From an uncultured Chloroflexota bacterium (GTDB lineage Bacteria; Chloroflexota; UBA4733), in the NCBI GenBank assembly GCA_937967325.1, contig CALBSQ010000148.1:1-64000 (forward strand): a stretch of DNA of 64,000 bases, read 5' to 3'. Under the pieces are notes generated by a model. The model did not search any database. It saw nothing but the letters and a program-made list of their open reading frames with translations, and was not told where the DNA came from. How positions within the stretch are numbered: the first letter of the stretch is position 1; each line of letters starts with the position of its first letter. The position numbers were made by a program, and so were the translations under genes. Below are positions 46,470 through 55,457 of this stretch, in pieces.

Positions 46470-48260
46470 GCGCCGCCGCGGCCGCGGCGTCGCTTTCCCT
46501 CCAACCGTCCGTCTCGCGTTGGCGAGTGCTGCTGCGCCTATTTCGGCTGTTCTGGACGGTCAGCCCGCGCCTGGCCACCAGCCTCTGCCTCATCTACGCG
46601 GGATCGGGCCTCTTTCAGGTCGCCGAGGTCACCCTGCTACGGGGGCTGATCGACGCCGCCCAGCGCGCGCTCCAGGGAACGGCGTCCCTCTCGCCAGCCA
46701 TCGGTTAGGCCGTCGCGCTGGCGCTGCTCACCATCGTCTACGCCGGCAGCAACCATTTCCGCAATATGCTCTCTGGTAATTTCAAGGAGCTCCTGCAACG
46801 GTACACCGAGGCGCAGTGCTTCCGCCAGGCCCAAGCGATGCCGCTGGAGGAGCTGGAGCGCCCCGAGTACCACGACCAGGTGCAGCGCGTCCGGCGCGGT
46901 CTGGAGCAGCGCCTCTACCAGATGCTCATGGCCACCTGGCACGCGCTGAAAGGGGGAGTCACCCTGCTCTCGCTGCTCCTCTACCTCGGCCACCTGCATG
47001 GGGGCATCCCCCTGCTCATCGTCCTGGGCACGACGCCGGGCGTTATCGCCGCCCAGCGCTTCGCCCACCGCCGCCACGACCTGGAGCGGGCGCAGTCGGC
47101 GGACGAGCGCCGCTTCGGCGTCTACGACGGCATCCTGACCGGCCGCGACGCGGCGGCCGAGCTGCGCGTGTTCGGCTTCGGCGACTGGCTGGCCGGCCAG
47201 GCCGAGCGGCTCTGGCGCGCGCTCGCCACCGACCGCCTGCGCATCGATGCCGAGGAGACGAGGGTCTTCGTCCTGCACTTCGCGCTCAACGCCCTCACAT
47301 ACGCGCTAGCCCTTGCTGTCGGCGTTGCCCTGCTCGTCGCCGGGCGCGTGAGCATCGGGGCCGCTGCGGCCCTCTTCTACGCCATCGAGAGCTTCCAGGA
47401 CTTCTATCGAAGCGTGACCGGCAACGTCTTCACCATCGCCAGCGACCTGCGCTATGTCCAGGACTACTTCGCCTTCGTCGACGGCCCGCGCCTCGACCTG
47501 GAAGCAGGCCGCCGGCTCACCGGCCCGATCCGCGACGGGATCGCCGTCGAGGACGTCTCCTTCACCTACCCCGGCAGCGCGGCGCCGGCCCTCTCCCACG
47601 TCTCCCTGACCATCCGCGCCGGCGAGCGGATCGCGCTGGTCGGCGAGAACGGCGCCGGCAAGTCCACCCTGGTGAAGCTCCTGCTGGGCCTCTACCGTCC
47701 CACGAGCGGCCGTATCCTGGTGGATGGCATCGACCTGTGCCAACTCGCCCCCGCCGACTGGTACCGCCATGCCGGCGCCGTCTTCCAGCACTTCCTGCGC
47801 TACCACGCGACAGTGCGCGACAACGTGGCCGTGGGCGACATCGAGCATGCCGACGACAATGGGCACCTGGACGAGGCGATCCGCCGCGGCGCTCCCTCGC
47901 GGCCTCGAGACGCTCCTGGGCAAAGAGTTCCACGACGGCGCCGAGCTCTCCGTGGGCCAGTGGCAGAAGCTGGCCATTGCCCGCGCCTACCTGCGCCCCG
48001 CCGACCTGCTGGTTCTGGACGAGCCGGCGGCAGCCCTCGACGCCAAGGCAGAGGCGGCCGTCTACCAGCACTTCGCCGAGCTGGCCGAGCGCCGCACGGT
48101 TCTCCTCATCTCCCACCGCCTCGGCTCCTGTCGCGGCGCGAACCGCGTCCTCGTGTTGCACCAGGGGCGGTTAGTCGAGGAAGGGACGCACGACGAGCTG
48201 CTGGCTGCGACCGGTCGCTACGCCGAGCTGTACCGGCTCCAGGCCGCGTGGTACCAGTGA
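46466..48260 (+). pseudogene. ABC exporter half-transporter with stop codon and frameshift
   Basis: The partner of the exporter gene before it, with two lesions. ATG at 46466 opens a frame that meets TAG at 46706-46708 after 80 residues, and the same frame then goes on with clear transporter sequence from about 46709. Walker A (GENGAGKST) follows near 47640. Near 47895 the frame is lost: DEAIRRGAP runs into nonsense, while the +1 frame carries LPRGLETLLGKEF, the signature LSVGQWQKL, LVLDEPAAALD and LLISHRLG to a stop at 48260. Compared with relatives, about eight residues are missing at the shift, so a real deletion is likelier than a base-call slip there. Either true decay or assembly error. 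Confidence 0.85.
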
Positions 48261-48347
48261 GGAGATGAGGGATCTCAGCGGCGGGACCGTAGGTGCTCCG
48301 CAGCCTGTCGGTCCCCGGCGACCGCGGCGGTGCAACACCTCGGTCAG

Positions 48348-48827
48348 CTAGCAGGCATGGCGAATGGGAAGGGGCAGGAAGTTGATGTCATGGAACCGCC
48401 GCTGTAGGCGCTCCAATACCCGGTCGTCTCGCGCAAAAACGCTCCAGAGGGAACTATCGATCGCCTCCAAGACAAGATCGCTGATCGCACAGGTATCCGT
48501 CCCACGCCGAATCTGTGCAGTCGCCGAGGGGGCTTTCATGCCCGCCAGCACGCAGTTGATCACCTGATGGAGTTCTTGAGCCAGAGTGAGGAGTTCTGAC
48601 CACGAGACGACGAGGCCATGCGGCGAGGCTTGAATCTGCTCCTCGAGATCGAGCATGTTCCTCTTGCCGCTGAGCTCGCCCACTGCTTCAAGATCCAGAA
48701 TTGTCCAAGTGAGGCCGCGCCCGACGGGGGCGATGCACTCCAGCAGATCGGCGAGCGTCACCGCCAGCATTCGCGGCCCGCTCGGGCTCTCCTGTGTCGT
48801 GTCGCGAATCTCCACCACTCCAGTCAT
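48348..48827 (-). CDS. Cytosolic protein, possible immunity protein
   Basis: A 159-residue soluble protein without signal peptide or membrane helix. It has an acidic, helical middle (ELLTLAQELHQVINCVLAGM) and a beta-like N-terminus. I recognise no family. ATG at 48827 has an excellent GAGGAGGTGAGT site. It follows within 22 bases a fragment that looks like a toxin tail, the usual place of an immunity gene in contact-dependent or Rhs systems, hence the tentative role. Confidence 0.5.
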   Translation of the reverse strand: MTGVVEIRDTTQESPSGPRMLAVTLADLLECIAPVGRGLTWTILDLEAVGELSGKRNMLDLEEQIQASPHGLVVSWSELLTLAQELHQVINCVLAGMKAPSATAQIRRGTDTCAISDLVLEAIDSSLWSVFARDDRVLERLQRRFHDINFLPLPIRHAC

Positions 48828-48849
48828 ACTCACCTCCTCAATTGCACGC

Positions 48850-49209
48850 TCACTGAGGCTGGGATGATGGATGATTGGCAAGAGGCTCGGCAGCGCCGCG
48901 CCGCCCCGTCGTTGGGTCGTAGCGGTGCTGATGGGGACTCACGTGGCCCTCCCTTCCGTGATCGGTGAAATCGATATCCCGAACCAGAAGACCGTTTGCA
49001 CCGAACTCTCTCGCTTGAGGATACCGTGTGCCCGGCCTGCTTCTACTACGGCGCATCCCGAGCGGTGTGTGTGGGTACTCCGAATTGGGGAGCGGCCTCC
49101 CCGTGACTCGGTCGCGCGGCAACTCGCGCTCCGGCGCATAGTGAGCGATGGCGCATCCTCCGAATCCCGCCGGAGGATGCCGAGCGCCTCCCCGCCGACA
49201 CCCAGCGTA
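48850..49209 (-). pseudogene. Fragment resembling the tail of a polymorphic toxin or phage-like protein
   Basis: The minus strand is open from 49209 (after a stop at 49210-49212) to 48850. Near its end it reads REFGANGLLVRDIDFTDHG, then HVSPHQHRYDPTTGRRG. From memory, TDHGxxxxHxxPHxH tails of this kind end Rhs-type or phage-minor-capsid-like proteins; I could not check this. The piece has no good start codon (a TTG at 49122 is the first listed) and no upstream domain, so it looks like the last 120 residues of a larger, lost gene. The gene for a possible immunity protein follows. Confidence 0.45.
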
Positions 49210-49387
49210 TCACCGAGCCGGGCGAGCGGTCGCCTGCTGAGCCGGCGGCGCCGAGCAGTGGAGAAGGCGCCCGCTGTTGGCGAGGGCCTCTATGGCCAGA
49301 TGACGGACGCCCAGCCGGTGGTAACCGGAAGCAGCTGCCGGATACGGAGTTGACCAACACCTTCACGCCGGGGTAGAGAGGACGCTC

Positions 49388-50119
49388 GTGGACATTTCCC
49401 GTCCCCATACGTTCGCATGGTTGTTCGCCTTCCTGCTGGCGCTGGCGCCTCCACTGCTCACGCCCGAACAGGCGACGGCACAAGGCGTCGGCGCCTGGAC
49501 GCCGATGGCGAGCGCGGGTGCTCCCGATTCCCGCGACACGCCGGCGACCGTCTGGACGGGCAACGAGTTGGTCCTGTGGGGCGGCACTGGTGGCGACGCC
49601 CTGAAGTTCCTGCCCATCGGTAGCGGTGGCCGCTATAACCCGGTGACCAGAACCTGGCGCCCCATGGCCGCTGGTGGGCCCGTGACGATAGGGGCGCCCA
49701 GCGCCGTCTGGACCGACACCGACGTCATCATCTGGTCGGGCCAGAGCTGGTGGGGCAGCCCGGAGGGGGCGATCTACCACCCCATCACGAACAACTGGAC
49801 GCCCTTGCCCACCGCTGGCCAGCCGGGCATGGCGGAGAGCCAGCAGGCGGTCGTCTGGACGGGCAAGGAGATGATCGTCTGGGCCGGCGAGGGCGGCAAG
49901 GACGTGGTCGGCGACGGAGCCATGTACGTCCGGGATACTGATTCCTGGCAACCGCTCCCCGCCTATAACGTCACTGCTTTCACCGACGGCTATCGCACCT
50001 GGGTGAACGGGCCTTTCGGTATCGAGGAACGGCTGAACAGCCAGCGCTTCCCCTGGGAGGCCGGCTCTGGTGCACCTGGCGGTGGGGCGCATCGTTACGA
50101 TAGTCATAATCGTGGGTGA
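49388..50119 (+). CDS. Exported Kelch-repeat protein, short
   Basis: A 243-residue protein with a signal peptide (hydrophobic residues about 9-31). Three Kelch-type repeats follow: VWTGNELVLWGG, VWTDTDVIIWSGQ and VWTGKEMIVWAGE, each ending in a D/N-T-x-x-W strand. A full beta-propeller needs six or seven blades, so the protein looks cut short. The last 50 residues (FGIEERLNSQRFPWEAG and on) do not fit a blade, which supports a frameshift or rearrangement near 50000. GTG at 49388 has AGAGAGGA upstream. Confidence 0.65.
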   Translation: MDISRPHTFAWLFAFLLALAPPLLTPEQATAQGVGAWTPMASAGAPDSRDTPATVWTGNELVLWGGTGGDALKFLPIGSGGRYNPVTRTWRPMAAGGPVTIGAPSAVWTDTDVIIWSGQSWWGSPEGAIYHPITNNWTPLPTAGQPGMAESQQAVVWTGKEMIVWAGEGGKDVVGDGAMYVRDTDSWQPLPAYNVTAFTDGYRTWVNGPFGIEERLNSQRFPWEAGSGAPGGGAHRYDSHNRG

Positions 50120-50172
50120 TGGCGGTACCGCGCGTGCTCCGAGCGAGCTGCCAGCGGCTCGGAGCACCGGGC

Positions 50173-50958
50173 TCAGCTTCCGATACTTTGCCAGGCAGCG
50201 TCACACTCCTCGCAACTGATACCGCGTGGACAGAGAAACATAGTGGTGTCAGCGGCGAGGTGCTCCGTCACCACGTCCACGATGTCGTGAGCGCGGACCA
50301 GGCGAGCGTGCGCATGGCCAACCTGCCCCTCGCGCTGAAGCCCGCGTTCGCGCAGCCACCCGTCGACGTGCTGAAAGCTCCGGCAGCAATGGTCCGTCTC
50401 ACGAAAGGCGACGCGGCGGGGATGGCCATCCTGGAGGATGGTCGCCCATTTGCGGATGCCGTAAGGAACACGGCTGAGCGCCTCGGCCAGATGGATAGTC
50501 GTGTTGGCGGTGTGGTCCACCCCCAGGAGGAGCACGAGCCCATGGTGCTGAAAGACCCGACCAATGGGACTGTCCAGCCCGTGGACGGGTTCCAGCGGCT
50601 GCGACGCCGTTATCTCTCTGCTGAGAGGGCCGTTGGCGGCAAATGACGAGGTCGGATGGTCGCTCCGCCGAACGCCGGGCATCCGCCAGAACGACTCGGC
50701 GACGATGCCCATATTGCGCGTGGGGGTAACAGCAGGATCGAACGGCTCGTCCTTCCGACTGCCCGTCATCGTCGGCATGACCAGCGTACCATCCGGGCCA
50801 ACGGCCTGGCGTAAGGCCGCGATAAGCCCTTCCAGGCCGTCCTCCACCGGGCGCACGGCGCGAAACGAAGTATGCACCACCAGGACGGCCCCCGGCATGA
50901 CACCCAGGCTGCCAAGCTGTTGGAATACCCGCCGTCGGCTGACGATAGCACGGTTCAT
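50173..50958 (-). CDS. AAC(3)-family N-acetyltransferase
   Basis: A 261-residue protein of the aminoglycoside 3-N-acetyltransferase (antibiotic_NAT) family, using acetyl-CoA. Conserved parts are LVVHTSFRAV, TLVMPTMTGSRKDEPF, GIVAESFWRMPGVRRSDHP and LLLGVDHTANTTIHLAE. The His in SDHP and the Glu of the last motif fit the known active site. Many family members, such as YokD, do not confer resistance, so an antibiotic role is not shown. ATG at 50958 has GGGAGGGG upstream. Confidence 0.86.
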   Translation of the reverse strand: MNRAIVSRRRVFQQLGSLGVMPGAVLVVHTSFRAVRPVEDGLEGLIAALRQAVGPDGTLVMPTMTGSRKDEPFDPAVTPTRNMGIVAESFWRMPGVRRSDHPTSSFAANGPLSREITASQPLEPVHGLDSPIGRVFQHHGLVLLLGVDHTANTTIHLAEALSRVPYGIRKWATILQDGHPRRVAFRETDHCCRSFQHVDGWLRERGLQREGQVGHAHARLVRAHDIVDVVTEHLAADTTMFLCPRGISCEECDAAWQSIGS

Positions 50959-51137
50959 GGCGACCCCTCCCCGGCACTGCCCGCGTGAGGCATCTCCCGA
51001 GCATTATGCCGTCTCCACGAGGCAGAGGGGACATGTCAGGTGCAGGGGCTTGTGCTGCTCCCGGTGGTCCGCTGGATCGATCCGAGCATCGCCGATCCGG
51101 ATCGCTTCGAGGTGCGGGGACATAGCCGCGGCGGCGC

Positions 51138-52760
51138 CTACCTGTCAGGAACGTTGCCGTTCGGTACTACATCCAGCGTGAAACTGACTGGCGGGTTGGC
51201 CTGCATGCCGCTGGTCGTGACAGTGAAGTGGCCGGTCGCGTTCCCGAAGAGTTCGAGCGTGAGGGTGTCGGGACGGCCCAGGTTGCCAACGACAGGTGTC
51301 CAGCCCGGTGGACTGACCGTAACGGTCGGGGCGGACCAACCGGGAGCCCCGGGGATGCTTGGGACCAGTGGGTGTGCGTAATAGACGAGCGCGTCGATCT
51401 CGCCGTTGCCGATTGGAACGGTCCCAGTCTGGCCCGGCGCGATGGCGAGGTGACGCGGACTGAGGCTGATCAGCTCGATGGTAATGCCGTTAGGGGCATG
51501 GGTGGGGATCGCTGGCGGCTTCGTGGCCGGCACGACGACCTTGGATGCTGGCTGACCAGTGGACCTTGGCAACTGCTGGATCCAGGAACGCCCTCCGTCG
51601 GTGCTATGCAGGAGGAGGGGCTGTTCGGTAGTGGACGTGCGCCGGAAACCGACGAGCCAGACGTCGCTCGGCGTAACCGCGGAGACGCCGGTGATGCTCC
51701 GGCCGTCGCGACCTCCGGTATGGGTCCACGTCTTGCCACCGTCGATGGTGGACGCGATCCCTCCCTCCCCCGGACCTGCTCCAACGCTGATCGGGATCCA
51801 GCCAATGAGCGGGTTTACGAAGACGGGCGCACCAGGAAATCCCGGCCGGTCCGGCGTCTCTCCGCTCATATTCCAGTGATACTCCGGCTGTTCCTGGATC
51901 CAATGCTGTCCGCCGTCGATCGTGAAGTAGAGCGGGCCCCAGCAGCCGCCCATTCCACAGCCCGAGGGAGCGGAGGCCAGCAGCCAGCCATCGGCTCGGT
52001 TGACGAAGGTGATCGACGAGGCGAACGAGCCTGCGCTGGCCGGCAGCTCCAGCTCGCGGCGCCAGACCTTACCGCCATCAGTTGAGGCGAGGACGGCGGG
52101 TCGAAGGCAGGGGTTGGTGCTCGTGTTCTTCACGACGCAGCCGGCGAGCCACGCGTGCGTTGGGTTCACGACGCTGATGCCGCTCGGCGAGAACCCCGGC
52201 AGCGGCATACGCCGCCAGCTCTGCCCGCCGTCGCTGGTTTGCCACAGCTCACGCGGGCACGACGCTGCCCCGTCAGGAGGACACTGGCTTTCCAGCGCCC
52301 AGCCCCGCCGCGTGTCGACGAACTGGAGGTCCGACAGGATCGCGCCGGTCTGCCGCGGCGTCCAGGTTGCCCCTCCATTCATCGTGGCTAGGATGATTCC
52401 CGTGCATACCTGATGGACGCCCCGACCCTGACAATCCGCTCCCAATACCCAGCCGGCGCTGGGATTGTCGAAGTACAGCGCACGTAGCTCCAGCGTGGTG
52501 CGATACTGCGCGACCCACGTTTTCCCACCGTCGCTGGTTGTCAGGATCATGCATGCCCCGTTGCCCACGCCGCTGCAGTTCCCGGCGAGCAGCCAGCCTT
52601 GTTTGGCAGTGACAAAGGCCACGGTGATGGGGCTGGCAAGCGATAAGGGAGCAGCCGAGGCTGCCATAGACGCGTCGCCTTCGCCAGACAGGGGAGAGCT
52701 ACAGGCGGCAAGTAGGATGCCCGCGGCCAAGAGGATGGCCAGCCGGCCGAAGTACAGCAT
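51138..52760 (-). CDS. Lipoprotein with seven Asp-box (BNR) repeats
   Basis: A 540-residue lipoprotein. The N-terminus has a short hydrophobic stretch and a lipobox LLAAC with Cys20. The body has seven Asp-boxes of the S-x-D-x-G-x-x-W kind: TSDGGKTW, TMNGGATW, TSDGGQSW, STDGGKVW, TIDGGQHW, TIDGGKTW and STDGGRSW. This fits a seven-bladed beta-propeller of the sialidase/Ycf48 type. The catalytic residues of sialidases are not evident. A C-terminal beta domain of about 120 residues follows. It is likely anchored outside the cell; ligand unknown. Confidence 0.75.
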   Translation of the reverse strand: MLYFGRLAILLAAGILLAACSSPLSGEGDASMAASAAPLSLASPITVAFVTAKQGWLLAGNCSGVGNGACMILTTSDGGKTWVAQYRTTLELRALYFDNPSAGWVLGADCQGRGVHQVCTGIILATMNGGATWTPRQTGAILSDLQFVDTRRGWALESQCPPDGAASCPRELWQTSDGGQSWRRMPLPGFSPSGISVVNPTHAWLAGCVVKNTSTNPCLRPAVLASTDGGKVWRRELELPASAGSFASSITFVNRADGWLLASAPSGCGMGGCWGPLYFTIDGGQHWIQEQPEYHWNMSGETPDRPGFPGAPVFVNPLIGWIPISVGAGPGEGGIASTIDGGKTWTHTGGRDGRSITGVSAVTPSDVWLVGFRRTSTTEQPLLLHSTDGGRSWIQQLPRSTGQPASKVVVPATKPPAIPTHAPNGITIELISLSPRHLAIAPGQTGTVPIGNGEIDALVYYAHPLVPSIPGAPGWSAPTVTVSPPGWTPVVGNLGRPDTLTLELFGNATGHFTVTTSGMQANPPVSFTLDVVPNGNVPDR

Positions 52761-53383
52761 TGCTCGACCCTAGTCCGGTCGCCTCACAGGCGGCCCCATT
52801 ATCTTGATGACGCACAAACGTCACCGGGATCACGCGCTGGTCGCGCGGACCCTATCTTCCCCCCCTGCGCGATCCGCTTCCAATACGCTGCGCGCCATGG
52901 CAAGGGGCGATGGGGGGACTGCCGTGTTCTACGTCGTCACGCCGGGTGGCATGGTGACGGCGATAGATCGGCGATGCAGCCTGGCGCGCCCGCGGGAACA
53001 GACGCCCCAACGACGTACACGGCGCGCGAGCTAATCCGGAGCCGGACATGCCCAGGAAGTCAGCGAGCACAACGCCCGCACCCCCGGCCACTTCGGCGGG
53101 CTGGTGCAACCGACCGAGGCCGAGCGAGTGCTCAATGTCTATCGCATCCGCGAGGGCCGTAAGATCGGCTGGGAGGCGCAGCTCGATCAGGCGCTCGCCG
53201 CCTTTCTGCGCGGCGGCTTCCTTCTCCTCGTGGACACCCCGCCGCGGGAGGTCCTCCCCACAGGGCCGCACGTCACATCGTGCCGGGGCACTGTGGCACG
53301 GCGTCGTCAACTTGCGCCGATCGGCTATCCGGGGGCTACGCTCCACGCTACACTATTGGCCAGCGCAGAGGAGGCAAACTGCT
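52761..53383. other. Intergenic region with possible degraded coding remnant
   Basis: About 620 bases separate the Asp-box lipoprotein from the third Uma2 gene. In the middle, from 53035 to about 53300 on the plus strand, one frame (VLNVYRIREGRKIGWEAQLD, then QALAAFLRGGFLLLVDTPPRE) reads like coding sequence. It starts directly after a stop at 53032 and has GTG at 53104. The frame ends in non-coding-like sequence. I recognise no family and treat it as a remnant. Confidence 0.35.
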
Positions 53384-54148
53384 ATGGTGGACCAACGCAG
53401 CGTCGCCCTGGAGGAGGCCCAGCCGGCGGAGCTCTGGCCGCCGGACGATACGGAGGAGAGCGTCTTGGGCACCGATCTCCACCAGACGACGATCACCAAC
53501 CTGCGCGTCGGGCTCACCGAGCTCGCCTCTGCACAGACGACTCCGGGGCAGCCGCCGCCATGGCAGACGCTCGGCCAGACCATGATCAGGGGGCTGCAGC
53601 GCCCCGACGGGTCGCGGCTGACCGTACTGCCGGACGTCTTCGTCTACAGGCGCCCCGTGGACGATCGCCGCCGGTCGCTGGCCCTTGCGCTCGATGGGCC
53701 CCCGATATTGGTGATCGAGGTGCTCAGCGATGCGACCTATAAGAGCGACCTGGACCTGGAGAAGGGCAAGGGCTACAGCTACGCCCGGGCGGGCGTGGCG
53801 GAGTACCTAGTGCTCGACCCGACCGGCGAGTTCATGCCCGAGCCGGTGCGCGGCTGGAGGCTATGGGATGGGGCGTACCGGGAGTGGCAGCCGGATGGGA
53901 ATGGGCGCTGGCAGAGCCGCCAGATCGGGGCGGCGTTCGCGGTCGAGGGCGCGCGCGTGGCGGTGTATGCGCCAGCAGGACAACGGCAATTCCGCATGGG
54001 CGAGATTACCCAGGAGCTGGACCACAGAGATCAAGCAATTGTCCGCCAGGATCAGGAGCTTGCGCACAAGGATCAGCAGCTTGCCCAAAAAGATCGTGAG
54101 CTGGAGGCGCTTCGCCAGCAGATCGAGCGGCTTACCAGGCAGGAATAG
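53384..54148 (+). CDS. Uma2 family putative endonuclease with coiled-coil tail
   Basis: A 254-residue Uma2 protein, third in the window. The nuclease core has VLPDVFVYRRPVDD, PPILVIEVLSDATYKSDLD and AEYLVLDPTGEF. The last 50 residues are a repetitive coiled coil (units of D-Q-E-L-A-x-K and D-Q-Q-L-A-Q-K-D-R-E-L). ATG at 53384 has GAGGAGG upstream. The tail, missing from the other two copies, suggests oligomerisation. Confidence 0.87.
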   Translation: MVDQRSVALEEAQPAELWPPDDTEESVLGTDLHQTTITNLRVGLTELASAQTTPGQPPPWQTLGQTMIRGLQRPDGSRLTVLPDVFVYRRPVDDRRRSLALALDGPPILVIEVLSDATYKSDLDLEKGKGYSYARAGVAEYLVLDPTGEFMPEPVRGWRLWDGAYREWQPDGNGRWQSRQIGAAFAVEGARVAVYAPAGQRQFRMGEITQELDHRDQAIVRQDQELAHKDQQLAQKDRELEALRQQIERLTRQE

Positions 54149-54245
54149 GGCAAGGACATGTCCTTGCCCAGATTGGTAGCGCGCCTGTCAACTAACCCGG
54201 TAGTGTGTTGGTACGGAATCCCGGCCGCCAGGCATCGCCGCACCG

Positions 54246-55265
54246 CTATCCCAGAATCGCGTCGGGATGGGCCAGCAGCCACTCGCCGAGACGGAGGAAG
54301 GGCAGGTGGTCCCGAAGGTGCCCTGCGGGATCGAGCGTGAACCCGGCAATCGCGGCGTGGTAGAGTGGCACGGCGGCGGTGTAAGGCGCCAGCGCTCGAC
54401 GCTCCGCCGGGCTGAGCCGGGATTTGGAGGCAGCCTCGTACTCCTCGATAAGTCGCGGGATGAGACGCCAGGCGAAGCGCTCCGGCGCCTCGCAGCCATC
54501 GAGCGCGAGCACCATGAATGCCAGGGAGTAGGCGAGCTCGTGGACCCGCGGCCGATGGGCCAGGAAGCCGAAGTCCAGATAGGCCGTCTCACCGTCCGGC
54601 GTCCGGCGCACGTTGCCCAGGCGGACGTCGCCATGGACGAGCTGCACAGGCAGCCGGTTCGCGGGCACCCATTGGCCGCTCAGGCGGCTGACCAGGTCGC
54701 GGAGCAGACGGACGATGTTCTCAGCCTCGGGATCGCCCTGGACCGCAACATCGGTCACCGGCAGCCAGCGACGCAGCGAGCGCGGCGGCCCGTAGGTGGC
54801 GACCACCGGTCGCGGCGCCGTCAAGTCGAGCGTCGCCAGCGCGCGGTGCAGGGCGCCCATCGCCCGGAACAGCCACGTGTACGCCTCGGGCGTTGGCGCG
54901 GGCTTCGCGTGCGGCAGGTACTCTTCCAGCTCGGCCCAGCGATTCCCGCACCGGAACACCGTCGAGCTGCGCCAGGGCAAGGGGACCGGAACGACCAGCG
55001 CCAGGTCGGCGAGGCGCCGCCGCACCTCTTGAACGGCCAGAAGCCGCTGCCGCGACATGAACGGCTGGTGGACACGCAGCACCAGATCGGCGGGGTCCAG
55101 CCGCGCGTTGAGGCTCATGGTACCGCCGAGGTCGGTGACGTGCGAGCCCGGGCCGATCTGGGCTGCTAACCGCTGCACGTCCGGATTGTCCAGCGTCGGC
55201 CGATAGGGATCGAAAACGTCGTCTCCCCACCAGGCCAGCAGGCGCGAGTGCAGGCTCCCGTCCAC
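54246..55265 (-). CDS. APH-family phosphotransferase
   Basis: A 339-residue protein of the aminoglycoside phosphotransferase/homoserine kinase-II fold. The catalytic loop is LVHGDVRLGNVRR near residue 211, followed by AYLDFGF, the metal-binding Asp. The N-terminal lobe has a glycine-rich strand (TDLGGTMSLNARL) and a likely Lys-equivalent Arg in VLRVHQPF. Substrate may be a small alcohol or amino sugar; resistance is not implied. GTG at 55265 has AGAGGGAGA upstream. Confidence 0.82.
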   Translation of the reverse strand: MDGSLHSRLLAWWGDDVFDPYRPTLDNPDVQRLAAQIGPGSHVTDLGGTMSLNARLDPADLVLRVHQPFMSRQRLLAVQEVRRRLADLALVVPVPLPWRSSTVFRCGNRWAELEEYLPHAKPAPTPEAYTWLFRAMGALHRALATLDLTAPRPVVATYGPPRSLRRWLPVTDVAVQGDPEAENIVRLLRDLVSRLSGQWVPANRLPVQLVHGDVRLGNVRRTPDGETAYLDFGFLAHRPRVHELAYSLAFMVLALDGCEAPERFAWRLIPRLIEEYEAASKSRLSPAERRALAPYTAAVPLYHAAIAGFTLDPAGHLRDHLPFLRLGEWLLAHPDAILG

Positions 55266-55457
55266 CGATCCGGGTCTCCCTCTCCAGTCAGTTTCCGTGC
55301 TACCACTACCAGAGAACCGCGGCGGTGTCCACTGCCCGCCCTGAGCAGGCCGATGGTGCTACTGCCGAGCCACGGGCGCCACGGCCATTGATATCGGAGA
55401 TCCTGGCGTAGGGCGCGTACCGGGGCAACAGCACCCAAGCTGGCGCGCATCAGGCGA

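Noticed and set aside
46706..46708. TAG as a recoded codon (pyrrolysine or similar)
   Set aside because: The same gene has a frameshift with missing residues, so decay or sequence error explains both; nothing else in the window suggests TAG recoding.
48871..49353. A 160-residue plus-strand ORF
   Set aside because: It is antisense to the toxin-tail-like frame, lacks a good ribosome binding site and has a low-complexity Ser/Arg C-terminus.
41724..55265. Antibiotic resistance island (CPT-like, AAC(3)-like, APH-like genes)
   Set aside because: The three genes are 8-13 kb apart, in unrelated contexts, and belong to broad families whose members often have other substrates. No resistance-specific residues can be claimed.
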